Source: DTU098 sp964498525
GTDB lineage: Bacteria; Bacillota; Desulfotomaculia; Desulfotomaculales; Pelotomaculaceae
Direction of reading: 5' to 3'
Length of the DNA stretch: 64,000 nt
Assembly (NCBI GenBank): GCA_964498525.1
Contig: CAZCGU010000014.1
Coordinates: 19,899 to 83,898 of the forward strand
Position numbers and translations under genes: made by a program. Positions within the stretch are counted from its first letter, which is position 1, and each line of letters opens with the position of its first letter. This document shows positions 51,420 to 61,385 of the stretch, in pieces. Below the pieces are notes generated by a model that saw nothing but the letters and a program-made list of their open reading frames with translations, had not been told where the DNA came from and made no database searches.

Positions 51420-52439
51420 TTGAAAAAGTACAATGTTGCAGTTGTAGGAGCATCCGGAGCGGTTGGGCAGGAAATATTGAATATAATGGAGGAACGGGAT
51501 TTCCCGGTGGGTGAATTAAAGCTATGTGCAACTTCACGCTCCGCCGGAAAGGAGATCTATTTCCGGGGACAGCCTTTCATAGTGGAGGTAACAACCCCGG
51601 AATCCTTCGCCGGTATGGATCTCGCACTCTTTGCCGGGGGCGTAGCCAGCAAGGAATTTGGGTCCGCTGCAGTGGACTGTGGAGCCGTTGTCGTAGACAA
51701 CAGCAGCAACTTCAGAATGGACCCCGCAGTTCCCCTGGTGGTGCCGGAAGTTAATCCCACTGATGTAAAATGGCACAGGGGAATTATAGCCAATCCCAAC
51801 TGTTCAACCATCCAGATGGTGGTCGCCTTAAAGCCTATCCATGATGCCGCAAAAATTAAAAGGGTGGTGGTATCGACTTATCAAGCCGTTTCGGGGGCCG
51901 GCCGTGAGGGCATCGGAGAGCTGGAGTTGCAAACCAGGGCGGTTCTAGGGCAGGAGGAAGCAGCCCCCAAAGTGTTCCCTTACTCCATCGCCTTTAATTT
52001 GATTCCCCATATCGATGTATTTATGGACCTGGACTACACCAAGGAAGAGTGGAAGATGGTCAAGGAAACGCAGAAAATTTTACACGACGAATCCATTGCC
52101 ATAACAGCTACGACTGTGCGTGTTCCTGTTTACCGCAGTCATTCTGAGTCTATAAATATTGAAACGGAAAAGAAAGTGACCGCCCCGGAAGCAAAGGAAT
52201 TGTTTGAGAGGTTTCCTGGAATTGTAGTAATAGATGACCCGGCTCTTAAAAAGTATCCCATGCCCCTTTATACCTCGGGACGGGATGAGGTTTTTATCGG
52301 CCGGATCAGGGAGGACAACTCCATTCCCAACGGCCTGAATATCTGGGTGGTGGCAGACCAAATTCGCAAGGGTGCTGCAACCAACACCGTCCAAATTGCA
52401 GAAATGGTGATTAAGTACGGCTGTTTAAGGAACAATTGA
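51420..52439 (+). CDS. asd: Aspartate-semialdehyde dehydrogenase
   Basis: A 339-residue enzyme that reduces aspartyl phosphate to the semialdehyde. It has the NADP loop YNVAVVGASGAVGQEIL, the catalytic Cys in NPNCSTIQMV and the later His in RVPVYRSHSESI. TTG 51420 follows GGGAGGGG. It lies between dpaB and dapG, as in Bacillus. Confidence 0.96.
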   Translation: MKKYNVAVVGASGAVGQEILNIMEERDFPVGELKLCATSRSAGKEIYFRGQPFIVEVTTPESFAGMDLALFAGGVASKEFGSAAVDCGAVVVDNSSNFRMDPAVPLVVPEVNPTDVKWHRGIIANPNCSTIQMVVALKPIHDAAKIKRVVVSTYQAVSGAGREGIGELELQTRAVLGQEEAAPKVFPYSIAFNLIPHIDVFMDLDYTKEEWKMVKETQKILHDESIAITATTVRVPVYRSHSESINIETEKKVTAPEAKELFERFPGIVVIDDPALKKYPMPLYTSGRDEVFIGRIREDNSIPNGLNIWVVADQIRKGAATNTVQIAEMVIKYGCLRNN

Positions 52440-52495
52440 TGTTTTTTTAAGGATTTCACCTCTTTTTACCCCGTGGAAAAAAAGGAGTCCAGGGT

Positions 52496-53722
52496 ATGAG
52501 ATATTTGGTCCAAAAATTCGGCGGCACCTCCCTTATTGACGAAGCCAGGCGCGGAAAGGTTGCATCCATCGTCCTGGGCGCCAAACATAAGGGGTTTTTG
52601 CCCGTAGTTGTGGTTTCCGCCATAGGCCGCGCGGGAGATCCCTATGCCACCGATACACTTCTGACGTATGCCGGGGAAAACCAAAAGGAGCTGCTTCCCA
52701 GGGAGGCCGACCTTCTAATGTCCTGTGGCGAGATAATCTCAGGGGTAGTTATGTCGGCAACCCTGCAAAAAGCCGGTTGTCCGGCAGCATTACTGACGGG
52801 CACCCAGGCGGGAATCATTACCAACAGCTCCCATAACAATGCGAGGATATTAAAGATAGATCCGAAGCAAATCATAAGACACTCCCGGGAGGGTAAAGTC
52901 GTTATCGTGGCCGGCTTTCAGGGAGTTACTGAGGCAGGCGAAGTAACAACCCTGGGCAGAGGGGGCAGTGATACCACGGCTGCGGCTCTGGGCGTAGCCC
53001 TGGGCGCTGTCCGGGTGGATATTTATACTGACGTGGACGGGATCATGACTGCGGACCCCAGGATAGTTACCGACGCCAGACCCCTTGAATCTGTAACCTA
53101 TAACGAAATCTGTCAGCTGGCCCGGGAAGGGGCCAAAGTAATTCATCCCCGCGCCGTGGAAATAGCTATGCAAAAGGGTATACCTTTGAGAATCAAGTGC
53201 ACTTTCAGCGAAGCGCCGGGCACCCTTGTCACCTCCCAGGATGAGATCAATAAAGGAGCCATTGACATTACCAGGGACCGCACAATTACCGGAATAACCC
53301 ATATTCCGGACATTACCCGGATTAAAATAAACACAGAAAAAACCGCAAACAAGCCTGATTTCCAGGGAAGGATTTTTAAAGCGCTGGCCCTGGCTGGAAT
53401 CAGTGTGGATTTTATTAACGTACATCCCGAAGCTGTTTTTTTTACCGTGAAAAACACGGATGCCAAAATAGCCGTTAAAATCCTGGAGAACATGGAAATA
53501 AAACCGGAGGTTTTACCGGACTGCGCCAAAGTTGCAGCTGTAGGCGCCGGTATGACAGGGGTACCGGGCGTTATGGCCAAAATCGTGGATGCGCTGGCGG
53601 AGGAAAAAATTCAAATCCTGCAATCAGCTGATTCCTATACGACCATCTGGGTGCTGGTTAAAAAAGAGGACATGGAAAAAAGCATCCGCGCCCTGCACCG
53701 GCAATTCGGCGCAAATCAGTAA
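52496..53722 (+). CDS. dapG: Aspartokinase (DapG/LysC type)
   Basis: A 408-residue kinase that phosphorylates aspartate as the first step of the pathway. The N-terminal kinase motif VQKFGGTSL, the TTLGRGGSDTTAAALG segment and two C-terminal ACT domains (about 270-408) are present. The latter give feedback control, by diaminopimelate in Bacillus DapG. The alpha-type start at residue 1 and the sporulation-cluster context favour DapG over LysC. Confidence 0.94.
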   Translation: MRYLVQKFGGTSLIDEARRGKVASIVLGAKHKGFLPVVVVSAIGRAGDPYATDTLLTYAGENQKELLPREADLLMSCGEIISGVVMSATLQKAGCPAALLTGTQAGIITNSSHNNARILKIDPKQIIRHSREGKVVIVAGFQGVTEAGEVTTLGRGGSDTTAAALGVALGAVRVDIYTDVDGIMTADPRIVTDARPLESVTYNEICQLAREGAKVIHPRAVEIAMQKGIPLRIKCTFSEAPGTLVTSQDEINKGAIDITRDRTITGITHIPDITRIKINTEKTANKPDFQGRIFKALALAGISVDFINVHPEAVFFTVKNTDAKIAVKILENMEIKPEVLPDCAKVAAVGAGMTGVPGVMAKIVDALAEEKIQILQSADSYTTIWVLVKKEDMEKSIRALHRQFGANQ

Positions 53723-53792
53723 ATTTCGTTTTTATAAAAATTTAGCCGCATTATACCTTAAGGTATGATTATCTTAGATTGAGGTGAGAGAC

Positions 53793-54677
53793 TTGAACGT
53801 TGACTTCGGAAATATTCTGACAGCAATGGTAACACCTTTTCATCCCAATTCGGCCGTAAACTACGGTGAAGCCAGGAAACTGGCCCGCTACCTCGTAGAG
53901 TCCGGATCGGATGGATTGGTTATTGCCGGAACCACTGGGGAATCACCGACACTCACCAAAGAGGAAAAGGTTGAACTTTTCCAAGCAGTGGTGGAAGAGG
54001 TGGGCGGTAAAGCTGTGGTCCTGGCGGGCACAGGCGGCAATTCCACTTCGGAAAGCATTGAGTTGACTCGGGCCGCGCAAAGAGTCGGAGTTGACGGAGT
54101 CATGCTGGTCGCCCCTTACTACAATAAACCTTCCCAGGAAGGTATTTTCCAGCACTTTAAAACAATAGCCGAAAACATAGAACTGCCCATCATGCTTTAC
54201 AATATACCGGGCAGGACATCCGTAAACATACTGCCCCGGACAATGTTGAGGCTGGCCCAAATTAGGAATATTGTCGCCCTCAAGGAGGCTAGCGGGAGTA
54301 TGGATCAGGTCAGTGAATTGCGCCGGATCCTCCCGACCGACTTTGATATCTATAGCGGTGACGATTCCCTGACCTTGCCGGTCCTTGCCCTTGGTGGTAA
54401 AGGGGTTGTCAGCGTTGTATCCCACCTTGTGGGCGCCCCTTTAAAAGAGATGGTCAACGCCTTTATTTCCGGCAACATTGCCCTGGCAAAGGAAATCCAT
54501 CTGAAACTTTTCCCGCTTTTCAAGGGTATGTTTGTCACAACCAACCCGGTTCCCATTAAGGCAGCCCTTAATATGACTGGTTGGGAGGTTGGTATTCCCC
54601 GTCTCCCGCTGGTGGAGGCCACAGCGGAGGAAAAAGATGCGATTCGGCAGGTATTGGAAAGCCGCAATTTGGTCTAA
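53793..54677 (+). CDS. dapA: 4-hydroxy-tetrahydrodipicolinate synthase
   Basis: A 294-residue TIM-barrel enzyme that condenses pyruvate with aspartate semialdehyde. The Schiff-base Lys lies in IVALKEASG, and the catalytic Tyr/Thr segments YYNKPSQEGIFQHF and NIPGRTSVN are present. TTG 53793 is preferred over GTG 53784 because GAGGTGAG then has normal spacing. A strong terminator follows at 54694, which ends the dap/dpa unit. Confidence 0.96.
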   Translation: MNVDFGNILTAMVTPFHPNSAVNYGEARKLARYLVESGSDGLVIAGTTGESPTLTKEEKVELFQAVVEEVGGKAVVLAGTGGNSTSESIELTRAAQRVGVDGVMLVAPYYNKPSQEGIFQHFKTIAENIELPIMLYNIPGRTSVNILPRTMLRLAQIRNIVALKEASGSMDQVSELRRILPTDFDIYSGDDSLTLPVLALGGKGVVSVVSHLVGAPLKEMVNAFISGNIALAKEIHLKLFPLFKGMFVTTNPVPIKAALNMTGWEVGIPRLPLVEATAEEKDAIRQVLESRNLV

Positions 54678-55017
54678 ACTACAGATAGCGAACTTTTAAG
54701 AGAGCCTGTTTTATAACACGGCTCTCTTAAAATATTCGGCTGAACAGCCCTGGCAGAACAATCGCTTTAAACCTGGATTCCCACCCCGGGGAATCCGCCC
54801 CGGGAACTCCCGCAGAGCGTGTTGCCCCGGCTTCGAGCCGGAAATTAAATAAGTTGTTAGGATTTCTAAAATATAGTATAATAATGTTTAAGTGTCTTGA
54901 GCGGCTTTCCCAAAAACTTCAGTAAACCGAATATTTTTCCCACCTTCTCCTGAATTGATCTCACCATATTTACATTATTATCAAACATTCTAGTTGGAAA
55001 GGTTAGGAGGTGCGGGT
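54678..55017. other. Intergenic region between dapA and rnj
   Basis: This 340-base region contains the dapA terminator (54694-54732), a GC-rich palindromic stretch CCCCGGGG/CCCCGGG near 54785-54810 and an AT-rich promoter-like part after 54870. No gene is seen. Confidence 0.55.
54694..54732. terminator. Rho-independent terminator after dapA
   Basis: TTTTAAGAGAGCC pairs with GGCTCTCTTAAAA (13 bp, perfect) around a 13-base loop. The terminal A/T pairs allow function on both strands. Confidence 0.85.
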
Positions 55018-56685
55018 TTGGCAAAAGAACCTAAATTGTCCCTTATTCCCCTCGGGGGATTGGGGGAAATCGGCAAAAACATGTTGGCGGTGAGATTTGG
55101 GGAGAATATTCTGGTTATTGACTGTGGTTTAATGTTCCCGGAAGAGGGAATGCTGGGAATTGATATAGTGATTCCGGACATTACCTACCTGCTGGAAAAC
55201 AGGGAATACGTACACGGTATCGTCCTCACCCACGGACATGAGGACCATATCGGGGCGCTGCCGTACGTACTGCGCCAACTTAATGTTCCGGTTTACGGAA
55301 CGAAACTCACCCTTGGACTTCTTCAGGGAAAGTTGAAGGAGCAGAATATCGCCGGTGATGTGGACTTGCACACGGTACGGCCCAGGGATAGTGTTCATAT
55401 TGGACCCTTTAAAGTTGACTTTATTAAGGTTTCACACAGCATTCCGGACGCCGTGGCCATAGCTGTTCACACCCCCATGGGCACAGTGCTTCATACCGGC
55501 GATTTTAAAATCGACCACACCCCCGTTGACGGTCAGGTTACCGATTTTCAGCGCTTAAGCCAACTGGGCGAAAAAGGCGTCCTTGTTTTGCTGTCCGACA
55601 GCACCAACGCCGAACGCCCTGGCTACACCATGTCCGAGCGGTTTGTGGGCAACACATTCGACGAGGCCTTTCGTCAGGCGACTGAAGAAAGACTGATAAT
55701 AGCCACTTTTGCTTCCAATGTACACAGACTGCAACAGGCCATTCACGCGGCATATAAACACAACCGCAAAGTCGCCGTAGTGGGCAGAAGCATGGTGAAT
55801 GTGGTAAGCATTGCCTCGGAGTTGGGCTACATTGACATCCCCGAGGGTACCTTGATCGAACTGGAAGAGGCCAACCGCCTGCCCAGAAACCGGGTTGTCA
55901 TCCTGACCACCGGCAGCCAGGGGGAACCTATGTCGGCGTTGACCAGGATGGCTTTATCCGACCACCGTCAGGTGGAGATCCTGCCCGGCGACCTGATCAT
56001 TATATCGGCCACACCCATCCCCGGTAACGAAAAACTGGTAGCGCGGATTATCGACCAGCTTTTCAAACTGGGGGCCCAGGTTGTTTACGAGTCGGTTTCA
56101 GGTACTCACGTATCGGGCCACCCCAGCCAGGAAGAATTAAAACTGATGATCAACCTCACGCGACCCAAATTTTTCGTGCCTATACACGGAGAATACAGGA
56201 TGATGATCAAACACGCTGAACTGGCCAGGGAAGTGGGTGTACCCCCGGGGAATATATTTGTCGCGGAAAACGGGCAGGTGCTGGAATTTACCCGCCGCTC
56301 CGGACGCGTCGCCGGCAAGGTAACTGCGGGAAAAGTGCTGGTGGACGGGCTGGGTGTGGGGGACGTGGGAAACATCGTCCTGCGGGATCGGAAACTTTTA
56401 TCCCAGGACGGCATTCTCATCGTAGTCGTAACCATTAATCGTGATACAGGTCTTGTTATGGCAGGACCGGATATCGTTTCCAGGGGATTTGTCTACGTAC
56501 GTGAATCGGAGGAACTCCTGGAGGAGGCTAAAACCAGGGTTAAAAGCGCCCTGGATAAATGCAATTACCGGGGTTTAGCCGAATGGTCCGCAATCAAATC
56601 ACAGATTAGAGAAACCCTTGGCAGGTTTTTATATGAGAAAACCAGGAGAAGGCCGATGATTTTACCGATCATCATGGAAATATAA
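55018..56685 (+). CDS. rnj: Ribonuclease J
   Basis: A 555-residue beta-lactamase/beta-CASP ribonuclease that matures rRNA and degrades mRNA by endo- and 5'-3' exonuclease action. The metal motif HGHEDHIGALPYVL, TGDFKIDHTP, the beta-CASP part (SDSTNAERPGYTMSE) and a C-terminal domain are present. TTG 55018 follows AGGAGGTG and gives the usual family length. It follows dapA as rnjB does in Bacillus. Which of RNase J1/J2 it matches cannot be decided here. Confidence 0.94.
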   Translation: MAKEPKLSLIPLGGLGEIGKNMLAVRFGENILVIDCGLMFPEEGMLGIDIVIPDITYLLENREYVHGIVLTHGHEDHIGALPYVLRQLNVPVYGTKLTLGLLQGKLKEQNIAGDVDLHTVRPRDSVHIGPFKVDFIKVSHSIPDAVAIAVHTPMGTVLHTGDFKIDHTPVDGQVTDFQRLSQLGEKGVLVLLSDSTNAERPGYTMSERFVGNTFDEAFRQATEERLIIATFASNVHRLQQAIHAAYKHNRKVAVVGRSMVNVVSIASELGYIDIPEGTLIELEEANRLPRNRVVILTTGSQGEPMSALTRMALSDHRQVEILPGDLIIISATPIPGNEKLVARIIDQLFKLGAQVVYESVSGTHVSGHPSQEELKLMINLTRPKFFVPIHGEYRMMIKHAELAREVGVPPGNIFVAENGQVLEFTRRSGRVAGKVTAGKVLVDGLGVGDVGNIVLRDRKLLSQDGILIVVVTINRDTGLVMAGPDIVSRGFVYVRESEELLEEAKTRVKSALDKCNYRGLAEWSAIKSQIRETLGRFLYEKTRRRPMILPIIMEI

Positions 56686-56719
56686 GGTCTCGAAAACAAC
56701 AGAAACAAAAAACAACTGT

Positions 56720-56756
56720 TAAAATAAAAACCCCGGTTTCCGGGGTTTTTATTTTA
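56720..56756. terminator. Rho-independent terminator after rnj
   Basis: TAAAATAAAAACCCCGG pairs perfectly with CCGGGGTTTTTATTTTA around a TTT loop. T and A tracts are present on both sides. Confidence 0.92.
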
Positions 56757-56842
56757 CCCGGGCGGGTGTATTATTTTAGCTGTTTCAACATACTATAAAT
56801 GTTATAACCGGTAACCTACCATTACAGCAGGGAGTGAAACCC

Positions 56843-57688
56843 ATGCAAACCTTTAGTTTCGATCCCGAACCCGGAGTTTTCCCTTACACCCCCGCCCCGG
56901 CTACGGCGCCTGAAACAACACCTGATCCGGGGCGACGGGAAGAACCGGCAAGGGAGGATGAACCAGACCCCGGGGAGCAGCAGCCAAACAGGAGAGTCTG
57001 CGGCAAAACCAGGGGCGTTATGGATGCCGTTAAGGAATTGGGAGCGACACCTATTCCGGAAATTAAATCCAATATCCACTGTCTTACTATTGTGGGGCAG
57101 ATTGAGGGCCATCTGGTGCTGCCGCCTCAGAACAAAACCACAAAATACGAACATATCATTCCACAATTGGTGGCCCTTGAACAGGCTGCCGAGGTTGAGG
57201 GCATTTTAATAATACTCAATACGGTTGGCGGGGATGTTGAAGCAGGTTTAGCCATAGCTGAGATGATCGCCAGCATCTCCAAACCCACTGTTTCTATTGT
57301 CCTGGGAGGGGGACATTCAATTGGTGTTCCTATTGCCGTTGCGGCAAAACACTCTTATATTGCCAATACCGCCAGCATGACCATCCATCCTATCCGCTTA
57401 AACGGACTCGTCATCGGGGTACCCCAAACCTATGAGTATCTGGACAAAATGCAGGACAGGGTGGTGCGTTTTACCACGGAGCATTCCAGGATCAGCGAAC
57501 AAAAATTTCGCGAGCTGATGTTCCGGACCGGTGAATTGGCCAGGGATATCGGCACGGTTTTAATTGGCCGGGAGGCGGTAGAAGTGGGATTGATCGATGA
57601 GGTGGGGGGAATCGGCAACGCCGTTCAAAGGGTCAAGAATATGATCGAGGATTGGAAACAACGGCGAAAAGAGGTGCCTCTTCAGTGA
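56843..57688 (+). CDS. tepA: TepA/ClpP-like translocation-enhancing peptidase
   Basis: A 281-residue ClpP-superfamily protein. A proline/glutamate-rich N-terminal region (about 1-60) is followed by a ClpP-like domain: ILNTVGGDVEAGLAIAEMI, the nucleophile Ser in GGGHSIGVPIAVA and the His in SMTIHPIRLNG. Bacillus TepA (YmfB) lies in the same place after rnj and was linked to protein export or signal-peptide degradation. ATG 56843 is preferred over GTG 56834 for spacing to GGGAGTG. Its stop overlaps the ylzJ start. Confidence 0.9.
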   Translation: MQTFSFDPEPGVFPYTPAPATAPETTPDPGRREEPAREDEPDPGEQQPNRRVCGKTRGVMDAVKELGATPIPEIKSNIHCLTIVGQIEGHLVLPPQNKTTKYEHIIPQLVALEQAAEVEGILIILNTVGGDVEAGLAIAEMIASISKPTVSIVLGGGHSIGVPIAVAAKHSYIANTASMTIHPIRLNGLVIGVPQTYEYLDKMQDRVVRFTTEHSRISEQKFRELMFRTGELARDIGTVLIGREAVEVGLIDEVGGIGNAVQRVKNMIEDWKQRRKEVPLQ

Positions 57689-57897
57689 TCTTGTATACTC
57701 CAATGCAGCTGGAACTGGTGCTGGAAGGTTTTGATTCCACCAAATATCCTGAATACAAGGAAGTGGACTATAATGGGGTTTCCCTGCTGGTGGAAGATGA
57801 CGGCTTTGGCGCCAAGAAGATCGTCAAACTCTTAAGCACCCGCCCCAGCGATTATTTGAGACTGGATCTCATGCCCGGAAGCCTTCTAAAATCATAA
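57685..57897 (+). CDS. ylzJ: YlzJ-like protein
   Basis: A 70-residue protein of the YlzJ family found between tepA and spoIIIE in Bacillus and relatives. Visible features are the start ILYTPMQLELVLEG and YPEYKEVDYNGVSLLVE. GTG 57685 overlaps the tepA stop (GTGA) and follows GAGGTG. The function is unknown. Confidence 0.85.
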   Translation: MILYTPMQLELVLEGFDSTKYPEYKEVDYNGVSLLVEDDGFGAKKIVKLLSTRPSDYLRLDLMPGSLLKS

Positions 57898-58004
57898 AAA
57901 CCTTATTTTAGAAAGAATTTCCCCATTTTCTTTTTTCGGACGGGCCAGGCATGCTATAATGATATGGTGTGCTAAATGACCTGTGTTCTTCCGGAGGTGT
58001 CATT

Positions 58005-58790
58005 GTGACTATTTTACAGGCACTTGTTCTCGGGATCTTTCAAGGTCTGGGTGAATTTCTGCCGATCTCCAGCTCGGCCCACCTGGTCCTGATCCCGTGG
58101 TTGTTTAACTGGCCCTACGCAGGTCTCACTTTTGACGTGGCCCTGCACATCGGAACGCTGATTTCCGTGGTGGCTTTCTTTTGGCGGGACTGGCTCTCTT
58201 TGCTCAACAGCGCCCTGCGCCGGGATGGAACACAGAAAGCAAAAATGTTCTGGTACCTGGCAGCAGCAACTGTTCCCGGGGCCGCGGCCGGCTATTTTTT
58301 TGAGGAACAAGCGGAGACTATCTTCCGCACCCCGCTTTTAATCGGCGTCCTTCTGATTGTGATGGGTATCATTCTTTACTGGGTAGACCGCCGGGCTGCC
58401 AGTGTCAAGGGTATTGGGAGTATGTCACTGTCCGACAGCCTTCTGATTGGTCTCTCCCAGGCTTTTGCCATCCTCCCCGGTGTATCCCGCTCCGGGGTTA
58501 CCATGACAACAGGAAGGGCCCTGGGCTTGACCAGGGAAGCAGCCGCAAGATTTTCCTTTTTGCTTTCCACACCCATCATTGTGGGGGCGGGAATCTTCAA
58601 GTTTAAGGACATCGCCCCGGGGGACATCAATACAGCCTTTTTAACCGGGGTAATCACCTCTGCGGTTGTTGGTTTTATCTCTATAGGTTTCCTTTTAAGG
58701 TACCTGGCCCGGCGTAATTTCGGAATCTTTGTCTGGTACCGTTTTGCCGTGGGTTCGGCGGTAATCATAATTGCTCTGTTAAGACTTTAA
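58005..58790 (+). CDS. uppP: Undecaprenyl-diphosphatase (BacA/UppP)
   Basis: A 261-residue membrane enzyme that dephosphorylates undecaprenyl diphosphate, recycling the lipid carrier for wall synthesis. The two conserved motifs are present: GLGEFLPISSSAHLVL and LPGVSRSGVTMTTGRALGL. About seven helices are expected. GTG 58005 follows GGAGGTG; the longer frame to 57969 lacks a site. It interrupts the usual ylzJ-spoIIIE adjacency. Confidence 0.95.
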   Translation: MTILQALVLGIFQGLGEFLPISSSAHLVLIPWLFNWPYAGLTFDVALHIGTLISVVAFFWRDWLSLLNSALRRDGTQKAKMFWYLAAATVPGAAAGYFFEEQAETIFRTPLLIGVLLIVMGIILYWVDRRAASVKGIGSMSLSDSLLIGLSQAFAILPGVSRSGVTMTTGRALGLTREAAARFSFLLSTPIIVGAGIFKFKDIAPGDINTAFLTGVITSAVVGFISIGFLLRYLARRNFGIFVWYRFAVGSAVIIIALLRL

Positions 58791-58936
58791 CTACCCGGCA
58801 GTTTGGTTAATTACCGAACCACCCCTGACCCTATCAGGGTATGTTCAAGTGCTTCCAAATCACCCTCATCGCGGATGTTGCCGGCAAATACCGGAACCTG
58901 CGGGGGAAGGGAACTACACAATGACCACAATCAAGA

Positions 58937-58968
58937 AATAGCCCCCTAATTCTCCGCGGTGGGCTATT
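58937..58968 (+). terminator. Hairpin upstream of spoIIIE, probable uppP terminator
   Basis: AATAGCCC pairs with GGGCTATT around a 16-base loop and is followed by ATTATG. The tail is weak, so terminator strength is uncertain. Confidence 0.45.
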
Positions 58969-59032
58969 ATTATGTGTATTTACAAGGATCTTTGGCCCCA
59001 ACTGTGGTATATTATCTTTGGAGGGTAAGAAT

Positions 59033-61294
59033 ATGGGAACGACAAGCCGGCTTAAAGAAGAACTAAAATATGAAATCCTGGGAATCGCTTTTGTAGCCCT
59101 GGGTGTGCTTGGTATTGTCTGTCTTCTTTCCCCCTCTTCCGGGTTAATCAGTCAATTTGTTGACAGGGTTTTAAAGGGTATCGCCGGCGAAGGAAGATAT
59201 CTTTTTCCGCTTCTTCTGGTGCTGGCCGGCTTGAAACTGGTACTTAAACGCAGCAAGACCCGGATATCCGAAAGAATGTACGGGGCGGGTCTTTTGTATC
59301 TGGTTGCCCTTACTTTTTTTCATCTTCTGATTCCCCCGGAGGACTCCTTTAAAGCCGGCGTCGCCGGTGATGGCGGAGGGGTTATGGGTGCGCTCTTAAG
59401 TTACGGTTTTATAAAATCATTCGGTCTCACAGGAACCTACATTATTTTAATTACAGCCGGGATAATCTCCCTTTTACTCCTTACAAATCTCTCTTTGCTG
59501 ACGATTGCCGGGTGTCTGTCGGAACGCGGCAAAAATATGTTCAAAAAGGCTTTAAAAGGTATAGAGGGGTTCCTTTTTATTGACGCGGAAGAAGAGGGCG
59601 GAAATAAGGAAAAAGAAAAAAAAGCAAGCTCCCAAAAACCTGTTATTATCGATGCCGGTGAGCATTTTACCATACTGGAATCCGCGGAAACCAGAGCGGA
59701 AGATACTCCTCAGGAAATGGATTTTAAAAAAACCCTTTCTTCGCCGGAAAAAAGCCTGAAATCACTACCGGACGGCATTGAGCCGGAAAAACCGGGCCTG
59801 GCTACGGACGGAGAGGACGAGACTTCCTTTCTTGAACTTGATCCCGCGACGGGCTTTCCCTCATACAAACTGCCTCCTTTGACACTCCTCGCACGCCCCA
59901 ACCGGGTTAAAAGCATCCGTTACAATAAAGATATCAATGAAAATGTTCGCATCCTGGAAGAAACCCTGGAAAGTTTCGGGGTCAGAGCAAGGGTTATCCA
60001 GGTTTCCAGGGGTCCGGCCATAACTCGCTACGAAATTCAGCCCCCTTCGGGTGTAAAAGTGAGCCGTATTGTCGGTCTTGCCGACGATATCGCCCTGTCC
60101 ATGGCTGCCCCGGGTGTACGGATTGAGGCTCCGATCCCCGGTAAAGCCGCGGTTGGAATCGAGGTGCCGAACAAGGAAATATCCATGGTGCATTTAAGAG
60201 ACTTGTTAGAAACCCAGGAATTCATCCAGTCCAAATCAAAGCTTACGGTGGCGCTGGGGAAGGATATTGCCGGCAACCCCATCATCGGGGACCTGGGTAA
60301 AATGCACCACCTGTTAATAGCGGGGGCTACCGGCTCGGGGAAAAGCGTCTGCCTTAACACCTTGATTGCCAGCATACTTTTTAAAGCAACCCCCGATGAA
60401 GTTAAACTTCTAATGATCGACCCTAAAATGGTAGAACTCGCTACTTATAACGGAATTCCCCATCTGGTCACCCCTGTGGTTACAGACCCCAGAAAGGCGG
60501 CAACATCCTTGCGGTGGGCAGCGAAGGAAATGGAACGACGCTACGAGCTGTTTGCCGGGGCTGGGGTGCGTGACATTACCCGGTATAACAAGATGATTGC
60601 AACAAAGGACCCGGACAGCAACAATACGCCCCTCCCCTTTATTATAGTGATCATAGACGAGCTGGCCGACCTGATGATTGTTGCCCCTGCGGACGTTGAA
60701 GACGCTATTTGCAGACTGGCCCAAATGGCCCGGGCCGCAGGTATCCACCTGGTAGTGGCTACCCAGCGCCCGTCCGTGGATGTAATTACAGGACTAATTA
60801 AGGCCAACATTCCATCCCGGATTTCCTTTGCTGTTTCCAGCCAGATTGATTCCCGGACTATCCTGGACATGTCCGGAGCCGAAAAGCTTCTGGGCAAGGG
60901 GGACATGCTGTTCTTTCCGGTGGGCTCGGCTAAACCGGTCCGGGTTCAGGGAGCTTATTTATCCGATCGCGATGTCGATGAGCTGGTTAAGTATTTAAAA
61001 AAACAGGCGGAACCTGTTTACGACGAAAAGATTTTAAAAGAGGCGCCACAGGAGGAAAGCCCGCCGGAAGTGGAAGATGAACTGCTGCCCCAGGCCGTTT
61101 TGATTCTAATTGAAACCGGGCACGCATCTATTTCCATGTTGCAAAGAAGACTTCATATTGGCTACGCCAGGGCGGCGCGGCTAATAGATATAATGGAACA
61201 GCGGGGTATCGTCGGGGGCTATGAGGGCAGTAAGCCCCGGGCCATCCTGATGACTCTGGACCAGTACAACCAGGTTTTTAAAAAGCGGTTTTAA
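59033..61294 (+). CDS. spoIIIE: DNA translocase SpoIIIE/FtsK
   Basis: A 753-residue translocase with four N-terminal helices (about 15-165), a charged linker (175-285), an alpha/beta motor (about 290-650) with Walker A GATGSGKSV and Walker B FIIVIIDELADLM, and a C-terminal gamma winged helix (HASISMLQRRLHIGYARAAR) that reads polar sequences. It pumps the chromosome into the forespore and clears DNA at division. ATG 59033 follows GGAGGG. Its place after tepA-ylzJ supports the SpoIIIE name. Confidence 0.94.
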   Translation: MGTTSRLKEELKYEILGIAFVALGVLGIVCLLSPSSGLISQFVDRVLKGIAGEGRYLFPLLLVLAGLKLVLKRSKTRISERMYGAGLLYLVALTFFHLLIPPEDSFKAGVAGDGGGVMGALLSYGFIKSFGLTGTYIILITAGIISLLLLTNLSLLTIAGCLSERGKNMFKKALKGIEGFLFIDAEEEGGNKEKEKKASSQKPVIIDAGEHFTILESAETRAEDTPQEMDFKKTLSSPEKSLKSLPDGIEPEKPGLATDGEDETSFLELDPATGFPSYKLPPLTLLARPNRVKSIRYNKDINENVRILEETLESFGVRARVIQVSRGPAITRYEIQPPSGVKVSRIVGLADDIALSMAAPGVRIEAPIPGKAAVGIEVPNKEISMVHLRDLLETQEFIQSKSKLTVALGKDIAGNPIIGDLGKMHHLLIAGATGSGKSVCLNTLIASILFKATPDEVKLLMIDPKMVELATYNGIPHLVTPVVTDPRKAATSLRWAAKEMERRYELFAGAGVRDITRYNKMIATKDPDSNNTPLPFIIVIIDELADLMIVAPADVEDAICRLAQMARAAGIHLVVATQRPSVDVITGLIKANIPSRISFAVSSQIDSRTILDMSGAEKLLGKGDMLFFPVGSAKPVRVQGAYLSDRDVDELVKYLKKQAEPVYDEKILKEAPQEESPPEVEDELLPQAVLILIETGHASISMLQRRLHIGYARAARLIDIMEQRGIVGGYEGSKPRAILMTLDQYNQVFKKRF

Positions 61295-61385
61295 ATACCC
61301 GGGGGCGAACCCTGAATATTGTTATAGTTTTGGGGAAAAGGGAGAACCTAAAACAAACGGCCCATAAGGCCCGAAAGGCAAGGTA

